A DNA stretch of 64,000 nucleotides from Janthinobacterium saanense (lineage in GTDB: Bacteria; Pseudomonadota; Gammaproteobacteria; Burkholderiales; Burkholderiaceae_D): NCBI RefSeq assembly GCF_014200675.1, contig NZ_JACHCI010000003.1:310001-374000 (forward strand). Direction: 5' to 3'. The position numbers and the translations under genes are program-made. The notes under the pieces are model-generated. The model had not been told where the DNA came from. It worked only from the letters and a program-made list of their open reading frames with translations, and made no database searches. Below, piece after piece: positions 16,607 through 26,541 of the stretch (the stretch's first letter is position 1; the number at the start of each line of letters is the position of its first letter).

Positions 16607-17632
16607 TTATTTGGTCAGGTCAGCCTCGCTAGTAAACGCGTCCGCGTAAAACTCTTGCGCCGGCAGATTGCACAGGCTGACGAAATCGCGGTTGGCCGAT
16701 TCCACCACCACCGGCGCGCCACAGGCATACACCTGGTAGGCAGCCATGTCTGGCAGGTCGGCCATTACGGCCTGGTGCACGAAGCCCGTGCGGCCTTGCC
16801 ACTGGTCTTCTTCCAGCGCGTTCGACACCACCGGCACGTAGCTGAATTGCGGCAAGTCGGCTGCCCACTGGCGGCACAGCGCATCCATATACAGGTCGTG
16901 CGGACGGCGCGCGCCCCAGTACAAGGTGATGGGGCGCGGCGATTTCTCGTTGATCATGTGCTCGACGATGGCTTTCAAGGGCGCAAAACCCGTGCCCGAC
17001 GCCAGCAGCACCACCGGCTTGTCGCTATCTTCGCGCAGGAAGAAGGTGCCCATCGGACCTTCGAAACGCAGGATGTCGCGCTCTTTCATGCTGCCAAACA
17101 CCTGGTCGGTGAACAGGCCGCCCGGCATGTGACGGATATGCAGGCTGACCGGGCCGCCCTCGACGGGGGCGCTGGCCATGCTGTAGCTGCGGCGCTTGTT
17201 GTCGCGCAACATGATTTCGATATACTGTCCGGCGCGGTAGTTCAGGCGCTCGCTGGCCGGCAATTGCAGGGTCAGCACCACCACGTCGGGGGCGACTTTC
17301 TCGATGGTGGTGACGCGCGATGGCATTTTCTTGATCGGGTAATCGCTGCTGCCCGCTACCACGCGTGCTTCGATGACGAGGTCGCCGCCGGTGGTGGCGC
17401 AGCAGAACAGCGAGTAGCCGGCCGCCGCTTCGTCCGGCGTCAATGCACGTTCCTGGTGCGCCTTATGCTGTACGCTGCCGGACACGACCTTGCCCTTGCA
17501 GGAACCGCAAGCGCCATTTTTACAGCCATAAGGCAAGCTCACGCCGGCGCGTATTGCCGCTGCCAGCACGGTTTCGTCCGCTTCGCAGCTGAATTGCTGG
17601 CCGCTAGGCTGAACAGTCACTTGAAAAGTCAT
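16607..17632 (-). CDS. 2Fe-2S ferredoxin/FAD/NAD(P)H reductase (CDP-6-deoxy-glucoseen reductase-like)
   Basis: A 341-residue electron-transfer protein. Residues 1-95 are a plant-type ferredoxin with Cys37, Cys42, Cys45 and a fourth Cys at 77 or 78 (CKNGACGSC, FCC). Residues 100-340 are a ferredoxin-NADP reductase module with RSYSMAS for FAD binding and ASGTGFAPLKA for the nicotinamide nucleotide. Homologues in Burkholderiales are commonly labelled CDP-6-deoxy-3,4-glucoseen reductase, but no deoxysugar genes are nearby, so the true partner, perhaps an oxygenase, is unknown. An AAGGA site precedes the ATG. Its start is only 12 bases from the divergent epimerase start. Confidence 0.9.
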   Translation of the reverse strand: MTFQVTVQPSGQQFSCEADETVLAAAIRAGVSLPYGCKNGACGSCKGKVVSGSVQHKAHQERALTPDEAAAGYSLFCCATTGGDLVIEARVVAGSSDYPIKKMPSRVTTIEKVAPDVVVLTLQLPASERLNYRAGQYIEIMLRDNKRRSYSMASAPVEGGPVSLHIRHMPGGLFTDQVFGSMKERDILRFEGPMGTFFLREDSDKPVVLLASGTGFAPLKAIVEHMINEKSPRPITLYWGARRPHDLYMDALCRQWAADLPQFSYVPVVSNALEEDQWQGRTGFVHQAVMADLPDMAAYQVYACGAPVVVESANRDFVSLCNLPAQEFYADAFTSEADLTK

Positions 17633-17644
17633 ACTATCCTTGAG

Positions 17645-18562
17645 ATGAAAAACATATTAATTGAACCATTGCACAAGCCGCTGGGCTTGCCACGCCTGCT
17701 GATTCTTGGCTGCGGCGATGTTGGCATGCGGCTGCTGCCCTTGCTGGCCGGGCGCTTTCGCGTGTTTGCCGTGACCAGCCAGCCTGCGCGCTGTGCAGAA
17801 CTGCGTGCGGCGGGCGCCGTGCCCATCGTGGCCAACCTCGATGACCGCGCCAGCCTGCGGCGGCTGGCCGGGCTGGCGCCGTGGATCGTGCATCTGGCGC
17901 CGCCCCAGCCGACGGGGCGGCTGGACCGGCGCACGCGTAATCTGGCCGCCATTTTACCTGAGCACGCGCGGCTGGTATATGTCAGTACCAGCGGCGTGTA
18001 TGGTGATTGTGGTGGTGCCAAGGTGGCGGAAACGCGTGCGCCTGCGCCACGCAATGCGCGTGCGCAGCGCCGCGTGGATGCAGAAACCGTCTTGCGCGCC
18101 TGGGGCGTGCGCCGTGCCGCCAGCCTGGCCATCTTGCGCGTGCCCGGTATTTACGCCGACGACCGCTTGCCCTTGAAACGATTGCGCGAGGGCACGCCAG
18201 CCTTGGCGCCGCAAGACGATGTGTATACCAACCATATTCACGCCGACGATTTGGCGCGCATTATCGAGCGGGCCTTGTGGCGCGCCCGGCCGGGCCGCAT
18301 TTATCACGCCAGCGATGACAGCGAAATGAAGATGGCGGAGTATTTCGATGCGGTCGCCGATGCCTTCGGCTTGCCGCATCCGCCACGGTTGCCGCGCGCG
18401 CAGCTGCAGCAAATGCTGACGCCGATGTTGTTGTCATTCATGTCAGAATCGCGCCGGCTGGACAATACGCGCATCAAGCGCGAGCTGAGGGTGCGCCTGC
18501 GCTACCCGCGCGTGTCCGATGCGCTGACGATGTTGTCAGCCGGGAATCCTGTCATCAGTTAA
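17645..18562 (+). CDS. NAD-dependent epimerase/dehydratase family (extended SDR-like) protein
   Basis: A 305-residue protein starting MKNILIEPLHKP. It has an N-terminal Rossmann motif GCGDVG (residues 22-27) and a YVSTSGVYGD segment with the catalytic-type Ser and Tyr. IYADDRLPLKRLREGT and YTNHIHADDLARI follow, as in the atypical SDR group of YeeZ-like proteins. The canonical YxxxK is replaced by a Tyr-Gly segment, so catalysis is uncertain. No ribosome binding site is visible before the ATG, and the divergent reductase gene starts 12 bases away. The frame is open far upstream, but that part is antisense to the reductase. Function unknown. Confidence 0.82.
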   Translation: MKNILIEPLHKPLGLPRLLILGCGDVGMRLLPLLAGRFRVFAVTSQPARCAELRAAGAVPIVANLDDRASLRRLAGLAPWIVHLAPPQPTGRLDRRTRNLAAILPEHARLVYVSTSGVYGDCGGAKVAETRAPAPRNARAQRRVDAETVLRAWGVRRAASLAILRVPGIYADDRLPLKRLREGTPALAPQDDVYTNHIHADDLARIIERALWRARPGRIYHASDDSEMKMAEYFDAVADAFGLPHPPRLPRAQLQQMLTPMLLSFMSESRRLDNTRIKRELRVRLRYPRVSDALTMLSAGNPVIS

Positions 18563-18647
18563 AATGACCGGTTATTTCCCCACTTTTTACAGGCAAGAAG
18601 AGGCATTGCGCTTTCTTGCCATGCGCTATTTTACCGAGGATGATTGC

Positions 18648-18911
18648 ATGACTACCCTGACTTACGAAGAATACCTGGACGAGGTCACCACTGTCCTCAC
18701 GGAACTGTATGACCTTGATGATGAGGCTGCCATCAAGCTGGTGGTGTCGGCCCAGGATGCGGAATTTTTTGTGCCGCACGACGATCACGCCGAGATGCGT
18801 ACCGCGGAGCAGGCCAAGAAGGATGCCGTGACCTTGTACGAGCGCAAGCAGAATCGTCAGCAAACACAGGAAAAGCAGCAGCAACGCGTGCGCCAGCAAA
18901 AGAAACCATGA
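18648..18911 (+). CDS. hypothetical small acidic-basic protein
   Basis: An 87-residue protein starting MTTLTYEEYLDEVTTVL, with GAGGA seven bases before the ATG at 18648; an earlier in-frame Met at 18564 lacks that support. The first 55 residues form an acidic helical domain (LTELYDLDDEAAIKLVVSAQ), and the C-terminus is a Gln/Lys/Arg-rich helix likely to be disordered or to bind nucleic acid. There is no signal peptide. It follows the epimerase gene by 85 bases and is followed by a small hairpin. Function unknown. Confidence 0.7.
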   Translation: MTTLTYEEYLDEVTTVLTELYDLDDEAAIKLVVSAQDAEFFVPHDDHAEMRTAEQAKKDAVTLYERKQNRQQTQEKQQQRVRQQKKP

Positions 18912-18915
18912 TTCC

Positions 18916-18938
18916 GTCCGGCAGTTGCCGGACTTTGT
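18916..18938 (+). terminator. possible weak terminator
   Basis: GTCCGGC, AGTT loop, GCCGGAC, then only three T. It lies directly after the stop of the preceding small gene. Confidence 0.5.
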
Positions 18939-19076
18939 GCTTATCGCACTATTGATATTGCGCAAACGCGCCGTGGCGGCGTGAGGCTAATGTAAGCAGG
19001 CAGGCGAGCAAGCGCCGCATTACTGCTTGTAACATCGGTCTGCAACATTCCGTATAGTGGCCCACAGGAGCATGCA

Positions 19077-19322
19077 ATGTACTCCGTGACTCATCCCAGC
19101 AAGGAGCAGGTACGGGCCTATATGCGGCGGCGCGAAGGAGCGCGCCAGGCGCCTCCCGCGCCCTATGAAATCAGGCGGCAGCTGGCTTGTAGCCTTGCTG
19201 ACGTCTCGCCGGCCACCTTGGCCGCGCAGGGCTGGCAGCTCTCCGCTGACATGGCCCGGCTGAGCATGCTGATGACCATTACATGGCTGATGGATGGCGG
19301 AATTGCTCACCGAAAAAATTGA
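19077..19322 (+). CDS. hypothetical small protein
   Basis: An 81-residue protein starting MYSVTHPSKEQVRAYM, preceded by CAGGAG at good spacing. It is basic in the first half (MRRREGARQ) and more hydrophobic in the second (MARLSMLMTITWLMDGG). PSKEQVRAYMRRR resembles short DNA-binding or toxin-antitoxin-type N-termini, but I do not recognise a family. It lies between two stretches without genes, at the left edge of an AT-rich region. Moderate confidence that it is translated. Confidence 0.55.
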   Translation: MYSVTHPSKEQVRAYMRRREGARQAPPAPYEIRRQLACSLADVSPATLAAQGWQLSADMARLSMLMTITWLMDGGIAHRKN

Positions 19323-19455
19323 TGGCCTGCAGCAAACTTTTCCATTTTGAGTTATCCTCTAGCACATTAAAAGTGCGTCAAATCTATTCAATTATCACAA
19401 AATTGCTTTAAGTTAAGCAAAAATCAACAATAACGTGTATTATATGGCCTGCAAA

Positions 19456-19487
19456 CTAAAAACCGCATAAGCAATGGCGTTTTTTAG
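19456..19487. terminator. possible terminator in the AT-rich gap
   Basis: CTAAAAACCGC pairs imperfectly with GGCGTTTTTTAG around a ten-base loop; the T-run is inside the 3' arm. It could end the upstream small gene. The 19323-19568 gap is otherwise AT-rich with no other recognisable feature. Confidence 0.45.
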
Positions 19488-19568
19488 TATCTTCCCCAAG
19501 ATTTATTGCAAAGCAGTCCTTTAATCATTTTTTATTCGCAGTAATACAACAAGTTCGGATTTTTGATC

Positions 19569-19808
19569 ATGTCTCTCAAACAAATTACCTCTTTGCCTAC
19601 CTATAACCCAAATCGCGTTCTTGACGCCATCATTGACAAGCTGCAGCTGAAAAATGATGCCGCCCTGTCGCGCGCACTGGAAGTGGCGCCACCCGTCATC
19701 AGCAAGATTCGTCACAACACCCTGCCGATCGGCGCCACGATCCTGATCCGCATGCACGAAATCAGCGACTTCAGCATCCGTGAACTGCGCGAACTGATGG
19801 CTGCCTGA
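19569..19808 (+). CDS. small helix-turn-helix (XRE/Cro-like) protein
   Basis: A 79-residue protein starting MSLKQITSLPTYNPNRVLDAI. Residues 22-75 (LQLKNDAALSRALEVAPPVISKIRHNTLPIGATILIRMHEI) fit a five-helix XRE-type DNA-binding fold, with Ser-x-Ile-Arg at the recognition helix. It ends FSIRELRELMAA. The whole protein is little more than the DNA-binding domain. There is no clear ribosome binding site, and the upstream DNA is markedly AT-rich, suggesting it may bind or control its own region. It could also be a relic of a phage-type repressor. No target gene can be named. Confidence 0.68.
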   Translation: MSLKQITSLPTYNPNRVLDAIIDKLQLKNDAALSRALEVAPPVISKIRHNTLPIGATILIRMHEISDFSIRELRELMAA

Positions 19809-19968
19809 TTGAAGGCTGCGTAGTTGACGTTGCTTTAATGTGCTGCCTCACGTGGTAGACAGACGGCAACGTGAGAGGTGCCGCCTGGTTTTATCCGGCT
19901 TGCCGCGTGCGGCAGCCCACACGCTATCCATGCCGGCTCGATAGTGAGTCCGCTCAGTAGCTACCCTG

Positions 19969-20679
19969 TCAGGACGACATTTCCTGGCTGGCGGCGATGG
20001 ATGGCCGGTCGACATAGAAACTGCTGACCTGTCCCTCTGCCAATGATGATTTGACCACCGCTGCGGCAAGCGAGCCCGGTGCGCTGGAAAATGCCGTGCG
20101 CGCCGCGCCCGAGTAGGCGGTCTGTGCCGGTGTTGCCATGCCCGAATAGGCGGTCTGGATAGCCATGCCCGAATACGCTGTTTTGACGGCCGCGCCCGAA
20201 TAAGCTGCCTTGACGGCTGCGCCCGAATAAGCCGCCTGGATGGCCATGCCCGAATACGCTGTTTGTACGGCCCTGCCCGAGTAGGCCGTTTCCGTGCGCT
20301 CGTAAGCTTCCCCGAATGTCTGTTCATACAACTGCTTCATGCGCTCGCCGACGCGGTGATGCGCCGCTTCGTCGTCTTCGCCGCGCAAGCCGATGTAGGG
20401 GAAGTGATGCAGGAAATAACCGAATACCTGCCCGCAATCGGCCGCGTATTTCAGCGTGTCAAGAATATGGTAGTGCCAGAAGGTGTCCACATCCATCAGT
20501 GGCGCCGTTTCTTCCTGCGGGAATTGCTTCATCAGGATCAGGAAGCGGCGGTATTCGAATTCCACGGCATTCGCCTTTTCCAGGCTCCAGCCTTCACCGG
20601 ATTCCCGGTGCATCAGTTTGACCTTGATCGCATCCAAATTCAATTCTGCAATTGCCTTGAAACTGTCGTTCGTATCCAT
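19969..20679 (-). CDS. glycine-rich-domain-like (DUF1399-type) protein with Ala-Tyr-Ser-Gly repeats
   Basis: A 236-residue protein starting MDTNDSFKAIAELNL, with AAGGAT before the ATG at 20679. Residues 60-100 hold MDVDTFWHYHILDTLKYAADC and HHFPYIG, the WHxHI...Y..DC...HHFP pattern of GRDP/DUF1399 proteins. Residues 131-199 are about eight tandem units of roughly nine residues, each with Ala-Tyr-Ser-Gly, such as TAYSGRAVQ and TAYSGMAIQ. The tail (200-236) is Ser/Ala-rich. There is no signal peptide. The repeat block resembles a multi-core substrate region, but no modifying enzyme is adjacent. Function unknown. Confidence 0.78.
   Translation of the reverse strand: MDTNDSFKAIAELNLDAIKVKLMHRESGEGWSLEKANAVEFEYRRFLILMKQFPQEETAPLMDVDTFWHYHILDTLKYAADCGQVFGYFLHHFPYIGLRGEDDEAAHHRVGERMKQLYEQTFGEAYERTETAYSGRAVQTAYSGMAIQAAYSGAAVKAAYSGAAVKTAYSGMAIQTAYSGMATPAQTAYSGAARTAFSSAPGSLAAAVVKSSLAEGQVSSFYVDRPSIAASQEMSS
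20083..20289 (-). repeat. 27-bp coding minisatellite (Tyr-Ser-Gly repeats)
   Basis: About seven to eight direct repeats of roughly 27 bases lie inside the preceding gene. On the plus strand each unit contains GCCCGAATA or GCCCGAGTA (Tyr-Ser-Gly codons on the minus strand). Units differ mostly at the residues after Gly. Confidence 0.85.
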
Positions 20680-20836
20680 GAATATCCTTCTGTAAAAAAG
20701 AAAATGTGACTGGAAAGACTGTACAGCTGAGGTAGAAAGGCTGTTCTGGTGGGAAACTCCTGTCAGTGTGGAAAGGTTGTTCTGCGTCAATATTGCATTG
20801 AATTACGAAATAAGCAAGCATTGCATGTTGCTAGCG

Positions 20837-22696
20837 TCAGGCGCTGATGTCCGATTCATCCTGCTGGGTGTAGACCGAGGCGTCCGCCTCCAGCGGCACC
20901 TTGACATGTACGCACATGCCGGCGCCGGGGCTGCTTTCGATGTAAAACGTGCCGCCCAGCAGCTTGATGCGCTCCTCTATGCCCACCAGGCCAAACGAGC
21001 CCGGCTTGTTGCGCCCATCGATGGCGGCACCCACGCCATTGTCGCTGACCGTCATCGACATGGTGTCGCGGCATTTCTTCAGCATCACCTGTACCCGGCT
21101 GGCGTGGGCGTGCTGGGAAATATTGCTCAGTGATTCTTGCAGGATACGAAACAGGGCGGTCGCGCATTGGTCGCTGAGCGAGATATCGTCGTGGCTTTCG
21201 ATGACGTCGCAAACGATGCCCGTGCGCAGGCGAAACTGCGCCACCTGCCATTCGACCGCCGCGTTCACGCCCAGGTCGAGCACGGTAGGGCGCAAGTCGT
21301 TGATGATCTGGCGCACGCTCTTGATGGTGGCGTCGATCTGGCCCAGAGTGGCGCGGGCGCGTGCATTCAGGCGTGGGTGTTGCTGCGCCGTGCGCGAGGC
21401 GAGCATGTCGGCATCGATGCGCAGCACCAGCAGGTTCTGTCCCAGGTCATCGTGGATTTCACGCGCGATGCGCTTGCGTTCCTCTTCCTTGATCTGGTCG
21501 GCGTGGGCCGCCAGCCGGCGCAATTTTTGATTCGACGATTGCAGGCGCAACTGGCTGGCGCGCAATTCCTGCGTCATGCCGGTGGCCATCTGGATCGCCC
21601 GCAGGCGCGACGACGACAAGGTGTGGAACAGTGTGTACAGCAACATGCTGCCGCAAAAACCGGCCAGCAGGGCCAGCCAGGGCAGGTAGGCGTCGAAGCT
21701 GGTGTACAGGTCGCTCTTGCGCACGCTGAACAGGGCTTGCCATACGCGGCCGTTGTAATCGATCAGCATGGTGCTGCTCAAATACTTGCTGGACTGGCCA
21801 GGTTGCCACCAGGGCGAGTGCAAGCCCGCCGCCGTGCTGTCGTAGATGGGGCGCATCTGGTGCGGTACATCGAGCGGTTGCCGGGTTTGCGCACCGACGT
21901 CGAACAAGGTCAGGCGCACATTGCGCACCGCCATGTCGTTGAGCACGCTGCCCACCATCAGCGCCAGATCGAAACCGATGCCAACCGAACCATCATAGGC
22001 GGCGCGGCGCTGCTGTACGGTAGCTAGCGGCATGCCGTTGCGGTAGATGGGCAGGCGCAGGGCCATGCCTGTCAGTTGTGGCCGGTTCGGCATCGGCACG
22101 GGCATGCCGGAATTGCTCATCTGGCCAGAATCGCGCGACTGCGCCAGCACATCGCTGACGGGTGGCCGTACAGCAATGTCAAAACCATATTTTTCCGGGG
22201 CGCTGGAGATCGGTTCTATATACACGAGCACGGAATAGTGCGCGCGTTGCCCAGCGGGTTCGATGGCAAAAGCGGGATAGTCATCACGTCCGGCCGGATA
22301 GTCGCGCCGCATTGCCGCTTCGAAAGCAGGGCGCTGCGCTGCGCTGATTTCCTGCGTGTAATTGAGGTTCATTACGCCAGGAAAATTGCGCTGCAAATCC
22401 ATATTGGCCACGTAATGGTGGAAATCTTCCCGGCTGACATGGTCGCTGGCCTTGAACAGGCTGGCTGCACCGCGCAGCAAATCGCTATACGACTTCACCC
22501 TGGCATCGATACTTTGACGGGTATTGCGCGTCAGATTCTTGAACAGTTCGTTGGCATCGTTTTCGATCGACAGCGACGCCGCCATATAGAACAGCAGGCC
22601 GACCAGCATGGACATGACACCGCCGAGCAGCCAGAGTGGTCTTTTTTCTGGTCTTGGCTGTTTCTCGCCGGTTGTAGCAGACATTGCCATCCGCAT
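20837..22696 (-). CDS. CHASE-domain sensor histidine kinase (NarL-type partner family)
   Basis: An inner-membrane kinase of about 619 residues. A first membrane helix (WLLGGVMSMLVGLLFYMAA) is followed by a periplasmic CHASE domain (NFPGVMNLNYTQEI, then YIEPISSAPEKYGFDIA). A second helix (LPWLALLAGFCGSMLLYTLF) leads to a short coiled coil. The HisKA_3 dimerisation region holds the phospho-acceptor His in REIHDDLGQN, and the HATPase domain has SDNGVGA and GLVGIEERIKLLGG. Members phosphorylate NarL/LuxR-type regulators, but none is adjacent, so this is an orphan here. Three Met codons (22696, 22690, 22684) and a GTG at 22735 are possible starts; none has a strong ribosome binding site. Confidence 0.9.
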   Translation of the reverse strand: MRMAMSATTGEKQPRPEKRPLWLLGGVMSMLVGLLFYMAASLSIENDANELFKNLTRNTRQSIDARVKSYSDLLRGAASLFKASDHVSREDFHHYVANMDLQRNFPGVMNLNYTQEISAAQRPAFEAAMRRDYPAGRDDYPAFAIEPAGQRAHYSVLVYIEPISSAPEKYGFDIAVRPPVSDVLAQSRDSGQMSNSGMPVPMPNRPQLTGMALRLPIYRNGMPLATVQQRRAAYDGSVGIGFDLALMVGSVLNDMAVRNVRLTLFDVGAQTRQPLDVPHQMRPIYDSTAAGLHSPWWQPGQSSKYLSSTMLIDYNGRVWQALFSVRKSDLYTSFDAYLPWLALLAGFCGSMLLYTLFHTLSSSRLRAIQMATGMTQELRASQLRLQSSNQKLRRLAAHADQIKEEERKRIAREIHDDLGQNLLVLRIDADMLASRTAQQHPRLNARARATLGQIDATIKSVRQIINDLRPTVLDLGVNAAVEWQVAQFRLRTGIVCDVIESHDDISLSDQCATALFRILQESLSNISQHAHASRVQVMLKKCRDTMSMTVSDNGVGAAIDGRNKPGSFGLVGIEERIKLLGGTFYIESSPGAGMCVHVKVPLEADASVYTQQDESDISA

Positions 22697-22842
22697 CAAA
22701 AAGAGGAATCGGGTGCTGCCTGCCGGAGCTTGCACAAGCGCTATTGAAATTGCAAATTACGCAATAGGTGCTTACTATACAAAACTAGTCACATTGTAGT
22801 CAATAGGCAAGATTCTCGCGGAAAAAACTTGTTGCTGAAATG

Positions 22843-22877
22843 AAAAAAGCCCCCGGATTGCCTGGCAAGCCGGGGGC
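22843..22877 (-). terminator. intrinsic terminator of glnS
   Basis: On the minus strand GCCCCCGG and CCGGGGGC close a 13-base loop and are followed by six T, 20 bases after the glnS stop. Confidence 0.88.
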
Positions 22878-22897
22878 TGCTTCACTGCGGACGGCGC

Positions 22898-24664
<1,767 letters not shown>

Positions 24665-24836
24665 TGATCAATGCTTGAGAGTGACAGTAAAGAGCATTTT
24701 ACCGTACCGCAAGCGTCTTTCTGCTGCCAATTTGCCTTCAATTTGCCTTCATTCAGCGCATGCCAGCGACTTCATGGCCGTTCTATAGGATAATTCGCCT
24801 TTATATCAGCAGAAAATCAGCACCCCGGAGCCTCCC

Positions 24837-25130
24837 ATGGAAAATTTATACAACGTCCTCGGTGTCGCCCCCAATGCCAGCGATGATGAAATCAAGAAAA
24901 TCTATCGCTCGCTGGCGATGCGTTTTCACCCCGACCGCAACCAGGCTCCCGGCGCCGAGGCGCGCTTCAAGAGCGTGACCAAGGCGTATGAAATCCTGGC
25001 CGATCCGGTCAAGCGCGCCGAATACGACCAAAGCGTCAACCACCGCATCATCATCGATGCCGATGCGGAAGCCTATGCCCTGTGGTGCGGCGTGTTCCGC
25101 CTGCATGGTACGGTACTTCCGGCAGATTAA
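24837..25130 (+). CDS. minimal J-domain (DnaJ-like) protein
   Basis: A 97-residue protein that is almost only a J domain: [35 protein letters not shown] holds the invariant HPD motif at about residues 31-33, followed by [22 protein letters not shown]. There is no Gly/Phe linker, zinc finger or substrate-binding domain. A 25-residue tail with Trp-Cys follows. Such proteins stimulate Hsp70 ATPase and recruit it to a specific client. GGAG lies nine bases before the ATG. It heads a group of four co-directional genes whose other three products I do not recognise, so the client may be among them. Confidence 0.9.
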   Translation: MENLYNVLGVAPNASDDEIKKIYRSLAMRFHPDRNQAPGAEARFKSVTKAYEILADPVKRAEYDQSVNHRIIIDADAEAYALWCGVFRLHGTVLPAD

Positions 25131-25179
25131 GCGCCCTTGCAGGCCGCTGCAGCGGGCCTGAATAAGTTAAAAAAAACAA

Positions 25180-25208
25180 CGGCGCTTTTGTTTTATAAAA
25201 CAGCGCCG
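25180..25208. repeat. hairpin with an inner perfect palindrome before the J-protein neighbour gene
   Basis: CGGCGC and GCGCCG enclose the perfect palindrome TGTTTTATAAAACA with a two-base bulge. It sits 24 bases before the next start codon. No T-run follows the closing arm, so it may be an operator or an RNA structure in the leader rather than a terminator. Confidence 0.6.
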
Positions 25209-25231
25209 CGTATGACATTGGAAAGCACAAC

Positions 25232-25744
25232 ATGAGAAGAGTACATCCCGAATTCGCCTATCAGTCGCGTGAACTGGAAGGCCAGATCGAAGGCATTTTG
25301 GGCGATCCGCCCAATCGCAAGAACTACAAGAGCATGGTCGACGCGCTGGTGGGCGAATACGCCAGCGGCGGCGGCATCGAAGACGTCAACATGCTGGCCT
25401 TCGCGCTGGTGGACCACATTAGCTTCAGCGACCCGAAAGGCTTGCTGGCCGAAAGCGAAGACTACGAGTTCGGCGATACGGCCCGCGTGTTTGCCATGGC
25501 GTCCTGTGCTGCCCCGGAAGCGGCCAAGATGTATGCTGCCATCGAAGAGAGCTTCCCCGACCTTGCCCGCCAGGCCATCATCACGGCCTTCCTGCACAAG
25601 CATCCGCGCCTGTGGGATGACGACGACCAGTCGCTGGACCAGCTGGCCGCCAATGACGACGGCGACGACGAGCATGACGAAGACGAAGCCACTGACGATT
25701 TCGCCCAGATGTTTGACCAGGATGGAGATGACCATGGCCGATAA
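25232..25744 (+). CDS. unidentified acidic protein, J-protein cluster gene 2
   Basis: A 170-residue protein starting MRRVHPEFAYQSRELEG, with GGAAAG before the ATG. Residues 1-130 appear helical and globular (NYKSMVDALVGEYASGGGIEDVNMLAFALVDHISF, then ARQAIITAFLHKHPRLW). Residues 132-170 are strongly acidic (runs of Asp/Glu/His) and likely disordered. It has no signal peptide, membrane helix or known motif. It overlaps the next gene by 11 bases, indicating a translationally coupled operon. I do not recognise the family; the position beside a J-domain gene suggests a chaperone client or adaptor, which is inference only. Confidence 0.75.
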   Translation: MRRVHPEFAYQSRELEGQIEGILGDPPNRKNYKSMVDALVGEYASGGGIEDVNMLAFALVDHISFSDPKGLLAESEDYEFGDTARVFAMASCAAPEAAKMYAAIEESFPDLARQAIITAFLHKHPRLWDDDDQSLDQLAANDDGDDEHDEDEATDDFAQMFDQDGDDHGR

Positions 25745-26522
25745 TAATGATCAAAAAAGCAATCTTCCCGCGCTGACGAAACAAGTCACGGAATTGGTGC
25801 TGTCCGGTTCGCTGGGCCATGCAGAGCAGGCGTTTGCCGATGCGGCCGACCAGTACGGCGACCTGGCCGTGGTGGAAGTATTGAATTCGATTCCGCCGCA
25901 AGTGACGGCCTTGCACCTGGCCGGTTTTGACGGCGGCAAGATGTCGCTGGCCACCTTGCTGGTGCCGCCCAAGGCCTGGGCCGACAGCCTGGCCTTCATC
26001 GCCGCCACCTGGAGCGACGACCAGATCGAGGATGATCCGGAACGCATCGCCGAATCGCTGTTCGCCCACATTCATGGCGTGGTGTTTTCCACCGACGACG
26101 CCGAGCGCCGCCGCGAATTGCTGCTGGAAGCCTCGGCCACCGACTGGGGCGCCACCGCGTTTGCCATTCTGTTCTCGATGGCGCCGAAGGAAATCCTCGA
26201 AGTGGCTGGCGAGATCGTCATCAAGGGACCGTATGTGACGGGCGTGACCTCGTCCGACAACGATATCGTGCCGCTGGCGATCGAACTGGCGCAAGCCAAT
26301 GAAGACGGCTGGGACCGCTCGCTGTTTGAACTGTTCCCCGATTTCCGCCACAGCGCCGACCTGGCCGACGCCGAATATTCGGACGACCCGGACGAAGAGC
26401 CGACGATGTTGCAGCGTAGCACCAAGGAATTGCTGTACCGCTTGCGCAAGCAAGTGCCGAGCACGCGCAGTGCGCCGCGCGCCAGCACCCGCCGCAGCCT
26501 GGGCACCGGTATCTTCTCTTGA
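25734..26522 (+). CDS. unidentified cytoplasmic protein, J-protein cluster gene 3
   Basis: A 262-residue protein starting MADNNDQKSNLPALTKQV inside the end of the previous gene (11-base overlap); the frame is open earlier, but those codons are antisense-like shadow. It is acidic and helical, with alternating Ala/Leu-rich helices (AFADAADQYGDLAVVEVLNSI, then ALHLAGFDGGKMSLATLLVP) and a short acidic patch (SDDPDEEP), ending in a basic tail (RAPRASTRRS). No signal peptide or catalytic motif was seen. The repeated helical hairpins suggest an alpha-solenoid-like fold. Function unknown. Confidence 0.75.
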   Translation: MADNNDQKSNLPALTKQVTELVLSGSLGHAEQAFADAADQYGDLAVVEVLNSIPPQVTALHLAGFDGGKMSLATLLVPPKAWADSLAFIAATWSDDQIEDDPERIAESLFAHIHGVVFSTDDAERRRELLLEASATDWGATAFAILFSMAPKEILEVAGEIVIKGPYVTGVTSSDNDIVPLAIELAQANEDGWDRSLFELFPDFRHSADLADAEYSDDPDEEPTMLQRSTKELLYRLRKQVPSTRSAPRASTRRSLGTGIFS

Positions 26523-26541
26523 TGAAAGCAGGGAAACACTA

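Noticed and set aside
16064-17644. An 832-codon open frame that includes the epimerase
   Set aside because: Only the part after 17645 looks like a protein; the first 527 codons are antisense to the MFS and reductase genes.
20083-20289. A possible CRISPR array
   Set aside because: The units are directly adjacent with no unique spacers, and keep one reading frame inside a gene.
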